A stretch of 64,000 nucleotides of DNA from Exiguobacterium aurantiacum DSM 6208 (GTDB lineage: Bacteria; Bacillota; Bacilli; Exiguobacteriales; Exiguobacteriaceae): the NCBI RefSeq assembly GCF_000702585.1, contig NZ_JNIQ01000001.1, positions 1,431,001 to 1,495,000 of the forward strand. Reading direction: 5' to 3'. The translations under genes were made by a program, and so were the position numbers. The notes under the pieces are model-generated. The model made no database searches. It saw only the letters and a program-made list of their open reading frames with translations, and was not told the DNA's origin. Positions 16,026 to 24,185 of the stretch are shown one piece after another (within the stretch, counting starts at the first letter, position 1; every line of letters starts with the position of its first letter).

Positions 16026-16956
16026 GTATCTCATCCTTCTTTTTTCCTTGGAAGGAATCACGGCGCTCCAGCTCGGCGTGGATGGCGTTCAAAACAGCCA
16101 TTTTTTGCCGGCTCCACATCGGTCCGATCAACAGGTCGGGCGGACCGTCTCCGGTCAAACGATGCACGATGATGTTTTCAGGCAAATACTCGAGCTGGTC
16201 GCAGACGAGCGAGATATACGTCTTCTCGTCCATCAGTTCGAGCAATCCTAATTCGTATTGCCGTGCGAGCGGCGTCTGTTTCAAGACGTGGAGCAAATGG
16301 ATCTTGATTCCTTGTATGTCCATTTTAGCAACTTCTCGGGCTGTGTCGAGCATCATCTCCGTCGTTTCTCCTGGAAGCCCGTTAATAATATGGACGCACA
16401 CACGGATGTTGTGGCGCCGCAGTTTGGCCAGCCCGTCGAGGAACGTCGCATAGTCGTGTCCGCGGTTGATTTTCTTGCCGGTCTTATCGTGAATCGTCTG
16501 CAACCCGAGCTCGACCCATAAAGACGTCCGCCCGTTCAATTCGACGAGGTAATCGACGACATCGTCCGGCAGGCAGTCGGGACGTGTCGCAATCGACAGA
16601 CCGACGACGCCTTCTTCTTCGAGGGCGGGCTCAAACAGTTCACGCAAACGCTCGACCGGAGCGTACGTGTTGCTGAACGCCTGGAAATAAGCGATATAAC
16701 GCGCGTCTTTCCATTTCCGATGCAACCGGGCTTTCCCTTCCGCGAACTGGACCGGGATCGGGTCACACGCGTTCCCGGCGAAGTCTCCGCTCCCGTCGTC
16801 AGAGCAAAACGTGCAGCCGCCTCGAGAGACGAGGCCGTCCCGGTTCGGACAGGTGAAGCCTCCGTCGAGCGGGACTTTGAAGACTTTGCCGCCGTATTCG
16901 CGACGATACGCCTCATTCAATTTGTTGTATCTGGCTTCGCCAAATGGGTTGTTCAT
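15979..16956 (-). CDS. mnmL: Radical SAM protein MnmL (YtqA)
   Basis: A 325-residue Elp3-like radical SAM protein. CPNRDGLVSRGGCTFC (about residues 36-51) gives the cysteines C-x11-C-x2-C for the 4Fe-4S cluster, and YFQAFSNTYAPVERLRELFE and GLQTIHDKTGKKINRGHDY follow in the TIM-barrel core. YtqA has been linked to the conversion of cmnm5 to nm5 at tRNA wobble uridine, the step before MnmM; pairing with mnmM here supports this. ATG 16956 stands nine bases from AAGGAG and is preferred to ATG 16962. The mnmM gene starts inside its 3' end. Confidence 0.88.
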   Translation of the reverse strand: MNNPFGEARYNKLNEAYRREYGGKVFKVPLDGGFTCPNRDGLVSRGGCTFCSDDGSGDFAGNACDPIPVQFAEGKARLHRKWKDARYIAYFQAFSNTYAPVERLRELFEPALEEEGVVGLSIATRPDCLPDDVVDYLVELNGRTSLWVELGLQTIHDKTGKKINRGHDYATFLDGLAKLRRHNIRVCVHIINGLPGETTEMMLDTAREVAKMDIQGIKIHLLHVLKQTPLARQYELGLLELMDEKTYISLVCDQLEYLPENIIVHRLTGDGPPDLLIGPMWSRQKMAVLNAIHAELERRDSFQGKKKDEIHGINESFTVRETSVT

Positions 16957-17075
16957 AGTCATCCTCTCCTTCTTTGCTCATGCTATCACAAGGAAGCAAG
17001 TGACAAACTTCAGAATGAGTACTTTTTCTTGACAGTTATAGACCGTTCCGTTAGCTTGGAGAAGGACTAATTTTG

Positions 17076-17100
17076 AATTCGGCCGTCGTGCCGAATTTTT
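17076..17100 (+). terminator. Hairpin in the MFS transporter leader
   Basis: An 8-bp stem AATTCGGC/GCCGAATT with CGTCGT loop and a short T-run lies between the mnmL start and the MFS gene. A TTGACA (17029-17034) stands upstream without a clear -10. It may be an attenuator or the end of a short RNA. Confidence 0.5.
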
Positions 17101-17132
17101 ATCGTTAAGGCGATGGGAAAGGAGGAATTGGC

Positions 17133-18323
17133 GTGAACAAGAAAATGCCGATCTCAATATGGATTTTGGTCATCGCGATGGCGCTCAATACGACGGCGGC
17201 GTCTTTTTTATGGCCGTTTAACACGTTATATATTAATGGCTACTTAGGAGAATCGATGACGCTTGCCGGCGTCGCGCTCCTCGTCAACTCCGCCCTAGCC
17301 ATCGTCGGGAACTATATCGGTGGGACGCTGTTCGACCGGCTCGGCGGCAAGACGACGCTCGTGATCGCGGTGTCGCTACTTCTTGCCAGTTCGCTCGGGT
17401 TTCTGTTGTTCCATGCGACGTTCAGCGGGTACTTGGTCTGGCTCGGACTCATCGGTTTCTCAGGCGGACTCGTCTTCCCGACGGTGTACGCCTTCGCCGG
17501 TTTGATTTGGCCGGAAGGGGGACGCCGTTCGTTCAACGCGATTTACGTCGCTCAAAACGTCGGGGTCGCTCTCGGCACGGCGATGAGCGGGCAAGTGGCG
17601 CGCATCAACATCGAGTGGATCTTTTATGCGAACTTCTTCTTGTCGGTCTTGTTCGTCGTCGTCCTCTTGTTCGGGTTCCGTTACTTGAAAGAAACGACCC
17701 GGCCGGTCGTCGAGTCACAGCTTGAGACCGCCGCGACGTCATTGTCCGGTGCGACGATGAAGTCGATGTGGTACGTCGCCATCGGGTATGCCGTCCTTTG
17801 GTTCGTTTACGTCCAGTGGCAAGGGACGATCGCCGTCCACTCGCAAGGGCTTGGTGTGACCATTAGCCAGTATTCACTTCTTTGGACGGTGAACGGGGCG
17901 ATGATTGTGTTCGCACAGCCGCTCCTCAACCGGATGCTCCGTCAATTCGAAGACGACTTGAAGCGTCAACTAGTCATCGGCGGTATCATTTTCCTCGCCG
18001 CGTTCGCAATCGTACCGTTCGCAGGTGCGTTCTCAATGTTCATGGTCGCGATGATCGTCATGACGATCGGGGAGATGTTCATCTGGCCGGCCGTCCCGAC
18101 GATTGCCGCCAAACTTGCACCGGCAGGGAAAGCCGGACAGTATCAAGGGCTCGTCAATATCGCAGCCTCGGTCGGCCGGATGGTCGGTCCGACGATGTCA
18201 GGGTTTGTATATGACGTGTTCGGCATCGGTGCCGTCTTTACGATGCTCTTCATGCTCACGGCAATCGCGCTCGCGTTCTTCATTTTCATGAAAGACATCC
18301 GTGTCCCTGAAAAATCAAGTTGA
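17133..18323 (+). CDS. MFS transporter
   Basis: A 396-residue major facilitator protein with about twelve hydrophobic segments in two halves. The start of TM1 (ISIWILVIAMALNTTAASFLWP) and the loop 2-3 motif GGTLFDRLGGKTTLV (motif A, about residues 63-77) are clear, with a central hydrophilic linker around residues 185-210. It is probably a proton-coupled drug or metabolite exporter; the substrate is unknown. The start is GTG 17133 behind AAAGGAGGA; no ATG fits as well. Its TGA overlaps the -35 of the leuS T-box promoter. Confidence 0.88.
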   Translation: MNKKMPISIWILVIAMALNTTAASFLWPFNTLYINGYLGESMTLAGVALLVNSALAIVGNYIGGTLFDRLGGKTTLVIAVSLLLASSLGFLLFHATFSGYLVWLGLIGFSGGLVFPTVYAFAGLIWPEGGRRSFNAIYVAQNVGVALGTAMSGQVARINIEWIFYANFFLSVLFVVVLLFGFRYLKETTRPVVESQLETAATSLSGATMKSMWYVAIGYAVLWFVYVQWQGTIAVHSQGLGVTISQYSLLWTVNGAMIVFAQPLLNRMLRQFEDDLKRQLVIGGIIFLAAFAIVPFAGAFSMFMVAMIVMTIGEMFIWPAVPTIAAKLAPAGKAGQYQGLVNIAASVGRMVGPTMSGFVYDVFGIGAVFTMLFMLTAIALAFFIFMKDIRVPEKSS

Positions 18324-18349
18324 CGCTCTAAAACGGATTGGGCTAAAAT
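18320..18349 (+). promoter_or_regulatory. Promoter of the leuS T-box transcript
   Basis: TTGACG (18320-18325), an 18-base spacer and TAAAAT (18344-18349). The -35 includes the stop codon of the MFS gene. Confidence 0.65.
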
Positions 18350-18355
18350 GAACGA

Positions 18356-18607
18356 GTGAGACTATAACAATAAATATGCGATGAAAAGGAATAGTATCGT
18401 CTTGTCTGTATTGTAGAGAGCCGGTGGTTGGTGCAAACCGGTATATGGACGTCGAGAACTCGCCTTGGAGCAGTTTGCCTGAACGAGAGTAGGGTGAACC
18501 GGAGTTACGCCTCGTTACCGGCGTCTCAAGTGGCAGAAATGCAACATGGGTGGTACCGCGGAGAGCTTTCAAGCCTTTCGTCCCATTACCGGGGCGGAGG
18601 GCTTTTT
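18356..18607 (+). ncRNA. T-box leader, leucine specifier, controlling leuS
   Basis: The T-box sequence GGTGGTACCGCGGA (18549-18562) is canonical. Upstream, the specifier loop GAACTCGCC offers CTC (Leu). Downstream a terminator (arms around 18571-18584 and 18591-18604 plus T) competes with the antiterminator. Uncharged tRNA-Leu would allow read-through into leuS. This leader fills the gap between the MFS and leuS genes. Confidence 0.93.
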
Positions 18608-18629
18608 ATTATGCAGAGGAGGAAGAATT

Positions 18630-21032
18630 TTGGACTATTTTAAACATCAAGACATCGAGCCGAAATGGCAAAAACGTTGGGAAGAGCGCGACTCGTTCCG
18701 GACGACAGAAGACCCGGACAAGGAGTGTTTCTACGTCTTAGACATGTTCCCTTATCCGTCAGGGGCCGGCCTTCACGTCGGACACCCGGAAGGTTACACG
18801 GCGACGGACATCATCGCCCGCATGAAACGGATGCAAGGGTACAACGTGCTTCATCCGATCGGCTGGGACGCGTTCGGTCTTCCGGCCGAGCAGTACGCCT
18901 TAGATACAGGGAACGACCCGCGCGAGTTCACGGAACGCAACATCGGCACGTTCCGCCGTCAGTTGAAAGAACTCGGCTTCTCGTACGACTGGGACCGTGA
19001 AATTAGTACGACCGATCCGAAATACTACAAGTGGACACAGTGGATCTTCACGCAACTTTACGACCGTGGCCTCGCCTACGTCGATGAAGTGGCCGTCAAC
19101 TGGTGCCCGGCCCTCGGTACGGTGCTCGCGAACGAAGAAGTCATCGACGGTTTGTCAGAACGCGGCAACCATCCAGTGTACCGTGTCCCGATGAAGCAGT
19201 GGGTGCTCCGCATCACGGAATACGCGGAACGGTTGCTTGATGATTTGGAAGGGCTCGATTGGCCAGAGAGCGTCAAAGAGATGCAGCGCAACTGGATCGG
19301 GAAGTCGGTCGGCGCCGAAGTCGACTTCAAAGTCGACGGTCACGATAAAGTCGTCACCGTGTTCACGACACGCCCGGACACGCTTTACGGGGCGACATAC
19401 GTCACGCTCGCGCCGGAGCATCCGTTCGTCAAGGCGATCGCGACGCCGGAACAAGCGGTAGCGATCGAAGCGTATACCGAGGAAGTATCGAAGAAGACGG
19501 ACCTTGAACGGACCGACCTCGCCAAAGAGAAGACCGGTGTCTTCACGGGTGCATACGCCATCAACCCGGTCAACGGCGAGAAACTCCCGATTTGGATCGC
19601 CGACTACGTCTTGTCGACGTATGGGACAGGCGCGGTCATGGCCGTACCTGGACATGATGAGCGCGATTACGAGTTCGCGCAGACGTTCGATCTTCCGATC
19701 CGGGAAGTCGTCAAAGGCGGTAACTTGGACGAGGCCGCTTACGTCGAGGACGGCGTCCACGTCAACTCAGGTAGCTTGGACGGTCTCAACAAAGCTGACG
19801 CCATCGCCAAAATCATTGAAGAACTTGAACTCGCCGGCACCGGCCGTGCGAAGACGACGTATCGTCTCCGTGACTGGTTGTTCAGCCGCCAACGCTATTG
19901 GGGCGAGCCGATTCCGATCGTTCATATGGAAGACGGCACACTCAAGACAGTACCGGTGGAAGACCTTCCGCTCGAGCTCCCGATCATCGATGAAATCAAA
20001 CCGTCAGGAACAGGGGAGTCACCGCTCGCCAATGCGGATGAGTGGTTGACGTACACGGATCCGGTTACTGGGGAGAAAGGCCGTCGCGAGACGAACACGA
20101 TGCCACAATGGGCCGGCAGTTGCTGGTACTATATCCGCTACATCGACCCGCATAACGAAGACATGATCGCCGACCCTGAGAAGCTCAAGCGCTGGCTTCC
20201 GGTCGACTTGTATATCGGCGGTACGGAGCATGCGGTGCTTCACTTGCTTTACGCACGTTTCTGGCACAAAGTGCTTTACGATATCGGCATCGTCCCGACG
20301 AACGAGCCGTTCCAAAAGTTGTATAACCAAGGGATGATCCTCGGTGAGAACAATGAGAAGATGTCGAAATCAAAAGGCAACGTCGTCAACCCGGACGATA
20401 TCGTCAAGTCGCACGGAGCCGATACGCTCCGCCTTTATGAGATGTTCATGGGCCCACTCGATGCGGCCATTGCTTGGTCGACGAACGGTCTTGACGGTGC
20501 CCGTCGCTTCCTCGACCGCGTCTGGCGTTTGTTCGAACAGACGAAACTAGAAGACAACGCCCCGACGGCTGACTTCGAACGCACGTATCATCAAACGGTG
20601 AAAAAAGTGACCGAAGATTACGAGGCGCTCCGTTTCAATACGGCGATCTCGCAACTTATGGTGTTCATCAATGAGGCGTATAAGCAAGACACGCTTCCGA
20701 AACAAGAGATGGTCAACTTCATCAAGATGCTCGCCCCGGTCGCACCGCACTTGGCCGAAGAGTTGTGGGAACGTCTCGGCATGACGGAAGACTTGACGTA
20801 CGCGGCATGGCCGACGTTCGATGAGTCGAAACTCGTCAGCGACACGATTGAAGTCGTCATCCAAGTGAACGGGAAGCTTCGCGCGAAGATGCATGTGGCT
20901 CGTGACGCTTCGAAAGACGTCCTCGAGACGGAGGCGCTCGGAAACGAGCGCGTCCAAGAGTTCACAGAAGGGAAGACGGTCCGTAAAGTCATCGTCGTCC
21001 CGGGCAAGCTCGTCAATATCGTCGTAGGATGA
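18630..21032 (+). CDS. leuS: Leucyl-tRNA synthetase
   Basis: An 800-residue class I aminoacyl-tRNA synthetase charging tRNA-Leu, close to the usual bacterial length. The HIGH-type motif is [11 protein letters not shown] near residue 46, the CP1 editing domain includes [13 protein letters not shown], and the KMSKS loop is [13 protein letters not shown] near residue 576. The start is TTG 18630, preceded by GAGGAGGAAG. The longer in-frame ATG at 18546 lies inside the T-box and is rejected. Expression depends on the leucine T-box upstream. Confidence 0.97.
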   Translation: MDYFKHQDIEPKWQKRWEERDSFRTTEDPDKECFYVLDMFPYPSGAGLHVGHPEGYTATDIIARMKRMQGYNVLHPIGWDAFGLPAEQYALDTGNDPREFTERNIGTFRRQLKELGFSYDWDREISTTDPKYYKWTQWIFTQLYDRGLAYVDEVAVNWCPALGTVLANEEVIDGLSERGNHPVYRVPMKQWVLRITEYAERLLDDLEGLDWPESVKEMQRNWIGKSVGAEVDFKVDGHDKVVTVFTTRPDTLYGATYVTLAPEHPFVKAIATPEQAVAIEAYTEEVSKKTDLERTDLAKEKTGVFTGAYAINPVNGEKLPIWIADYVLSTYGTGAVMAVPGHDERDYEFAQTFDLPIREVVKGGNLDEAAYVEDGVHVNSGSLDGLNKADAIAKIIEELELAGTGRAKTTYRLRDWLFSRQRYWGEPIPIVHMEDGTLKTVPVEDLPLELPIIDEIKPSGTGESPLANADEWLTYTDPVTGEKGRRETNTMPQWAGSCWYYIRYIDPHNEDMIADPEKLKRWLPVDLYIGGTEHAVLHLLYARFWHKVLYDIGIVPTNEPFQKLYNQGMILGENNEKMSKSKGNVVNPDDIVKSHGADTLRLYEMFMGPLDAAIAWSTNGLDGARRFLDRVWRLFEQTKLEDNAPTADFERTYHQTVKKVTEDYEALRFNTAISQLMVFINEAYKQDTLPKQEMVNFIKMLAPVAPHLAEELWERLGMTEDLTYAAWPTFDESKLVSDTIEVVIQVNGKLRAKMHVARDASKDVLETEALGNERVQEFTEGKTVRKVIVVPGKLVNIVVG

Positions 21033-21039
21033 CCGAGGA

Positions 21040-21070
21040 GAACGTGTGACATTGTCACATGTTCTTTTCT
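21040..21070 (+). terminator. Terminator of leuS
   Basis: An 11-bp stem with one G-T pair (21040-21050 with 21054-21064), ATT loop and a T-rich tail. Confidence 0.85.
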
Positions 21071-21150
21071 TTTTCTTGACGCCGTTTTCTTTTTCGGATG
21101 GGTTTGTTACACTAAAGGGCGATACTGCAGAAAAAGGGGACAAAACGTCC

Positions 21151-22218
21151 ATGAAACGTTCTTACGTACTATATACGACGTCGTTCGCCGTGTTGGTCGG
21201 GGTGATTCTCTGTTACGTGTTCGTCTTCTCAGACGAAGAGATTCAACGACAAATCGGCGCGACGTTCGAAAAAATCGACATTCAAACGAGCCATCAAGCG
21301 ACGCCGCTCCCACCGGTCGAGGCCTCGCCTGACGAGGATGACATCGATACGACTGATGCGCTTGAACAGATTCAAAACATCGATGAAGTATATTATAGCG
21401 ATACGATCGGCGCTTACTTGGTTCTAACGAAAAACCTCGAGTTTTTCGAAGTGAGCGGGAACGCCAATCGCGTCATCTCGTCGCTTCAACTAAATAATGA
21501 CGGACAAGACTTGAAGCTTAACGAGTTCATCGGCATGCGCATGATCACGGAGACGAAAATTTTTGCGGTCACCGCCAACGGTGTGCTCGTGACGATCGAA
21601 CGGGAAGGTGGGCGTTGGGTCGAGCAAGAACGGAAAGTGATTGAACGTATCCGTCCAGACGATCGTCTGTTCGGGCTCGGTTATGATCAAGCGACAGAAC
21701 GTCTCATCATCATGAACCGGAAGTCTGGAACGACTGATGTCGAACTCCTCTATGTCGAGGAGCGGATCATTGAAGCGAAGACCGAGCAGACAGACGAGTC
21801 AACGAGTGAACCGAATGAGGAATCAGAACCGACCGAAGAGACGATTGAGGTGGATGCGGTCGCGCCGGAAGACGAAGCGCTCCAAGCGGACGAGCCCGCA
21901 CGAGAAGTCGAACCGTTGAGCGAGTGGGCGATCGAATCCCGCAAAGCGCTCACGACGACAGGCATGAGCGCCTCGATCCAACAAAAGTTCGAGAAGTTCC
22001 GCGGTGTCGGTCTCGTCGAACGGCAAGGCCGGATTTACGTACTCGACTCAGAAGAACTCGTCTTATATACGATCAACCCGAATGAAGGAACGATGAACGG
22101 GCAGATGGTGACACCGCGCGTGTACGGTTCGACCGGGATGTTCCTACAAGACAACGAGATATTTGCAATTGTACGACCAGACGTGTTCGACCTTGATGCG
22201 TTCGTCTCGGTCGACTGA
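21151..22218 (+). CDS. Membrane-anchored extracytoplasmic protein, unknown function
   Basis: A 355-residue protein with a short basic N-terminus, one membrane segment (about residues 5-24) and an extracytoplasmic remainder. After a short acidic linker, two strand-rich blocks (about 75-200 and 285-355) are separated by an acidic, Thr/Ser/Glu-rich disordered linker (about 210-265). Phrases such as YLVLTKNLEFFEVSG and RIYVLDSEELVLYTINP suggest beta-propeller-like repeats, which is inference only. The start ATG 21151 follows AAGGGGA; the longer open frame from 21046 lies in the leuS terminator. It is followed at 15 bases by the NTP-PPase gene. I do not recognise a family. Confidence 0.65.
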   Translation: MKRSYVLYTTSFAVLVGVILCYVFVFSDEEIQRQIGATFEKIDIQTSHQATPLPPVEASPDEDDIDTTDALEQIQNIDEVYYSDTIGAYLVLTKNLEFFEVSGNANRVISSLQLNNDGQDLKLNEFIGMRMITETKIFAVTANGVLVTIEREGGRWVEQERKVIERIRPDDRLFGLGYDQATERLIIMNRKSGTTDVELLYVEERIIEAKTEQTDESTSEPNEESEPTEETIEVDAVAPEDEALQADEPAREVEPLSEWAIESRKALTTTGMSASIQQKFEKFRGVGLVERQGRIYVLDSEELVLYTINPNEGTMNGQMVTPRVYGSTGMFLQDNEIFAIVRPDVFDLDAFVSVD

Positions 22219-22233
22219 TGAGGAGATGACAAG

Positions 22234-22743
22234 ATGAGCAAACGATATTTTTATGAAGAAGTCCGCCAATTCCATGAGACGTTCGGTCACCCTGAGGCGA
22301 AAGCCCCTGAACCGATCGCGCTCGACCGTGCCGTCAAGCGCTCGGTATGGACCGCGGAAGAGGCAGTCGTCGAATTTTTACACCAATCGTCACGAAACGA
22401 GGAAGAGTTTCTCCAAGCCGTGGCGACGTTCAAACAAGGGTTTGAAAACGCGGTCGAGAAGTCGCTTAAAGAAGCCTCACCGACGACCGACGTCGAACGG
22501 CTCGTCGGTCAAGGCGATGCCTTGACCGATGCCCTCTACTTCGTCATGGGCAGTTTCGTCGAGCTCGGTCTCGACCCGGTCCCATTGTTTGAAATCGTAC
22601 AACGGGCGAATATGGCGAAACTCGGTCCGGACGGGAAACCGATTTTACGCGAATCGGACAACAAAATCATGAAGCCAGAAGGATGGATGCCGCCAGAGCC
22701 GGAACTTGAGGCCGAAGTGCTCCGCCAGATGGCAAAAAAATAA
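22234..22743 (+). CDS. MazG/PRA-PH superfamily NTP pyrophosphohydrolase-like protein
   Basis: A 169-residue all-alpha protein. SVWTAEEAVVEFLHQSS (about residues 37-53) and GQGDALTDALYFVMGSFVELGLDP (split around GDALTDALYF, about 92-101) resemble the E-x-x-E/D...E-x-x-D metal-binding helices of the phosphoribosyl-ATP/MazG-like pyrophosphohydrolases. The later KLGPDGKPILRESDNKIMKP is shared by an uncharacterised subfamily. The likely role is hydrolysis of a nucleotide or phosphosugar pyrophosphate bond; the substrate is not known. The RBS GAGGAGATG precedes ATG 22234. It may be cotranscribed with the membrane protein 15 bases upstream. Confidence 0.7.
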   Translation: MSKRYFYEEVRQFHETFGHPEAKAPEPIALDRAVKRSVWTAEEAVVEFLHQSSRNEEEFLQAVATFKQGFENAVEKSLKEASPTTDVERLVGQGDALTDALYFVMGSFVELGLDPVPLFEIVQRANMAKLGPDGKPILRESDNKIMKPEGWMPPEPELEAEVLRQMAKK

Positions 22744-22776
22744 GAGCGTGTGGTCAAATGACCACGCGCTCTTATT
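22739..22776. terminator. Bidirectional terminator between NTP-PPase and ytfP
   Basis: An 18-bp arm pair (22739-22756 with 22759-22776) with AA loop, A/T-rich ends, one mismatch. It contains the stop codons of both convergent genes. Confidence 0.92.
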
Positions 22777-24043
22777 TCGTCTCGACGGCAGAAAATTGTG
22801 CCGCATGTGATCCGGCGCAATGTCCGGTCGTGAAAGCGGCTGTGATATTGTAACCGCCAGTGTAGCCATGGATGTCGAGCACTTCACCGGCAAAGAAGAG
22901 GCCGGGTGCTTTCTTCGACATCATCGTCTGCGGGGCGACTTCTTTCACGGAGACGCCGCCGCCTGTGACGAACGCCTTGTCAAAGTCGAGCGTGCCGGTT
23001 GCGTGGAGCTCGAACGTCTTCAAGGCGGTGGCGAAGTCGATGACCGACTGCTTTTTTAACTGACTCGCGTCTTCTTCACCAAATGACAGGGAAGCGAGCA
23101 GCAAGTCGAGCATCCGTTCCGGGATGAACCCTTTCCAGACGTTTTTGACGGCACGTTTCGGTTGGGCCTGCACTTGTTTCCATAATTCTTGGTACAGCTC
23201 GTCGCGCGTCATGTCCGGGAACAAGTCGAGAGAGAGCAGGACGACACGTTCTTTACTGCGCTTCCGTTCTTTGATCGTATACTGGCTGCAGCGCAGGGCG
23301 ATCGGGCCAGAGACACCGAAATGGGTGAAAATCATGTCACCGCGATGCGTCTTGATCGGCTTCCCTTTTTTTCCGTGAACGGTGAGGGCGACGTCCCGAA
23401 GCGACAGCCCTTGCAATTCCTTCGTCCCGATAAAGTCGTCGTTCAACTTGATCGGCACCTCGGTCGGGAACAGCTCGGTGATCGTGTGGCCGGCTTTCTC
23501 GGCCCACGGATAACCGTCACCGGTCGAGCCGGTGTGGGGGACCGATTGACCGCCGACGGCCATGACACAAGCGCTCGCCTCGATGCGTTCACCGTCCTCG
23601 AGTTCGACGGCGGTGAACTCGTTCGCTTCATTAAAATGGAGCGTCTTTACTTTGGCATTTTTTCGAATCTCGACACCGAGGTCGCTGATGGCTTGCAAGA
23701 GCGTGTTGACGACGTCTTGTGCCTTATCGGTCACGGGGAACATCCGGCCGTTGTCTTCTTCTTTCAACGGGATGCCGAATCCGGTGAACAAGTCGATGAT
23801 CGACTGATTGTCGAACTGGGCGAGGGCGCTGTAAAGGAAACGACCGTTTCCAGGGATGAACTGGACAAGTTCGTCGACCGGTTTCCGGTTCGTCACGTTG
23901 CAACGGCCGCCGCCTGAGATGGCGAGCTTGCGTCCGAGTTTTGAGCCTTTGTCGATGAGGAGCGTATTGGCGCCGGCTTTCGCGGCGGCGTAAGTCGCCA
24001 TGAGGCCGCTCGGCCCTCCTCCGATGATGATGACGTCTTTCAT
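22772..24043 (-). CDS. ytfP: BaiN/HI0933-like flavoprotein YtfP
   Basis: A 423-residue FAD-dependent oxidoreductase of the HI0933/YtfP (BaiN/RdsA-like) family. KDVIIIGGGPSGLMATYAAA at the N-terminus is the dinucleotide-binding fold, SGGGRCNVTNR is the family signature following it, and GGVSVKEV with FFAGEVLDIHGYTGGYN near the end completes the FAD site. The physiological reaction is not established. ATG 24043 with GAGGT eight bases upstream gives the standard length; the frame stays open further upstream but runs through the divergent promoter region. It is divergent from murJ, as ytfP and ytgP neighbour each other in B. subtilis. Confidence 0.9.
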   Translation of the reverse strand: MKDVIIIGGGPSGLMATYAAAKAGANTLLIDKGSKLGRKLAISGGGRCNVTNRKPVDELVQFIPGNGRFLYSALAQFDNQSIIDLFTGFGIPLKEEDNGRMFPVTDKAQDVVNTLLQAISDLGVEIRKNAKVKTLHFNEANEFTAVELEDGERIEASACVMAVGGQSVPHTGSTGDGYPWAEKAGHTITELFPTEVPIKLNDDFIGTKELQGLSLRDVALTVHGKKGKPIKTHRGDMIFTHFGVSGPIALRCSQYTIKERKRSKERVVLLSLDLFPDMTRDELYQELWKQVQAQPKRAVKNVWKGFIPERMLDLLLASLSFGEEDASQLKKQSVIDFATALKTFELHATGTLDFDKAFVTGGGVSVKEVAPQTMMSKKAPGLFFAGEVLDIHGYTGGYNITAAFTTGHCAGSHAAQFSAVETK

Positions 24044-24091
24044 GATGGTATACCTCGTTTCTATCAAATCAATCGGTAAAATTATCGTAAC

Positions 24092-24120
24092 TTTATTATC
24101 CGCAACAGTAAGAGTATAAT
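24092..24120 (+). promoter_or_regulatory. Promoter of murJ
   Basis: TTTATT (24092-24097), a 17-base spacer and a perfect TATAAT (24115-24120), 66 bases before the start codon. Confidence 0.6.
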
Positions 24121-24185
24121 GAGAAACGATTGTTTTGTAAAACGAAGACATTTCACAAGTTGTCAAAAATAGATGGAGGTAACTC

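Noticed and set aside
18546-18629. Longer leuS start at ATG 18546
   Set aside because: Lies within the T-box/antiterminator and would add 28 residues not expected for LeuRS.
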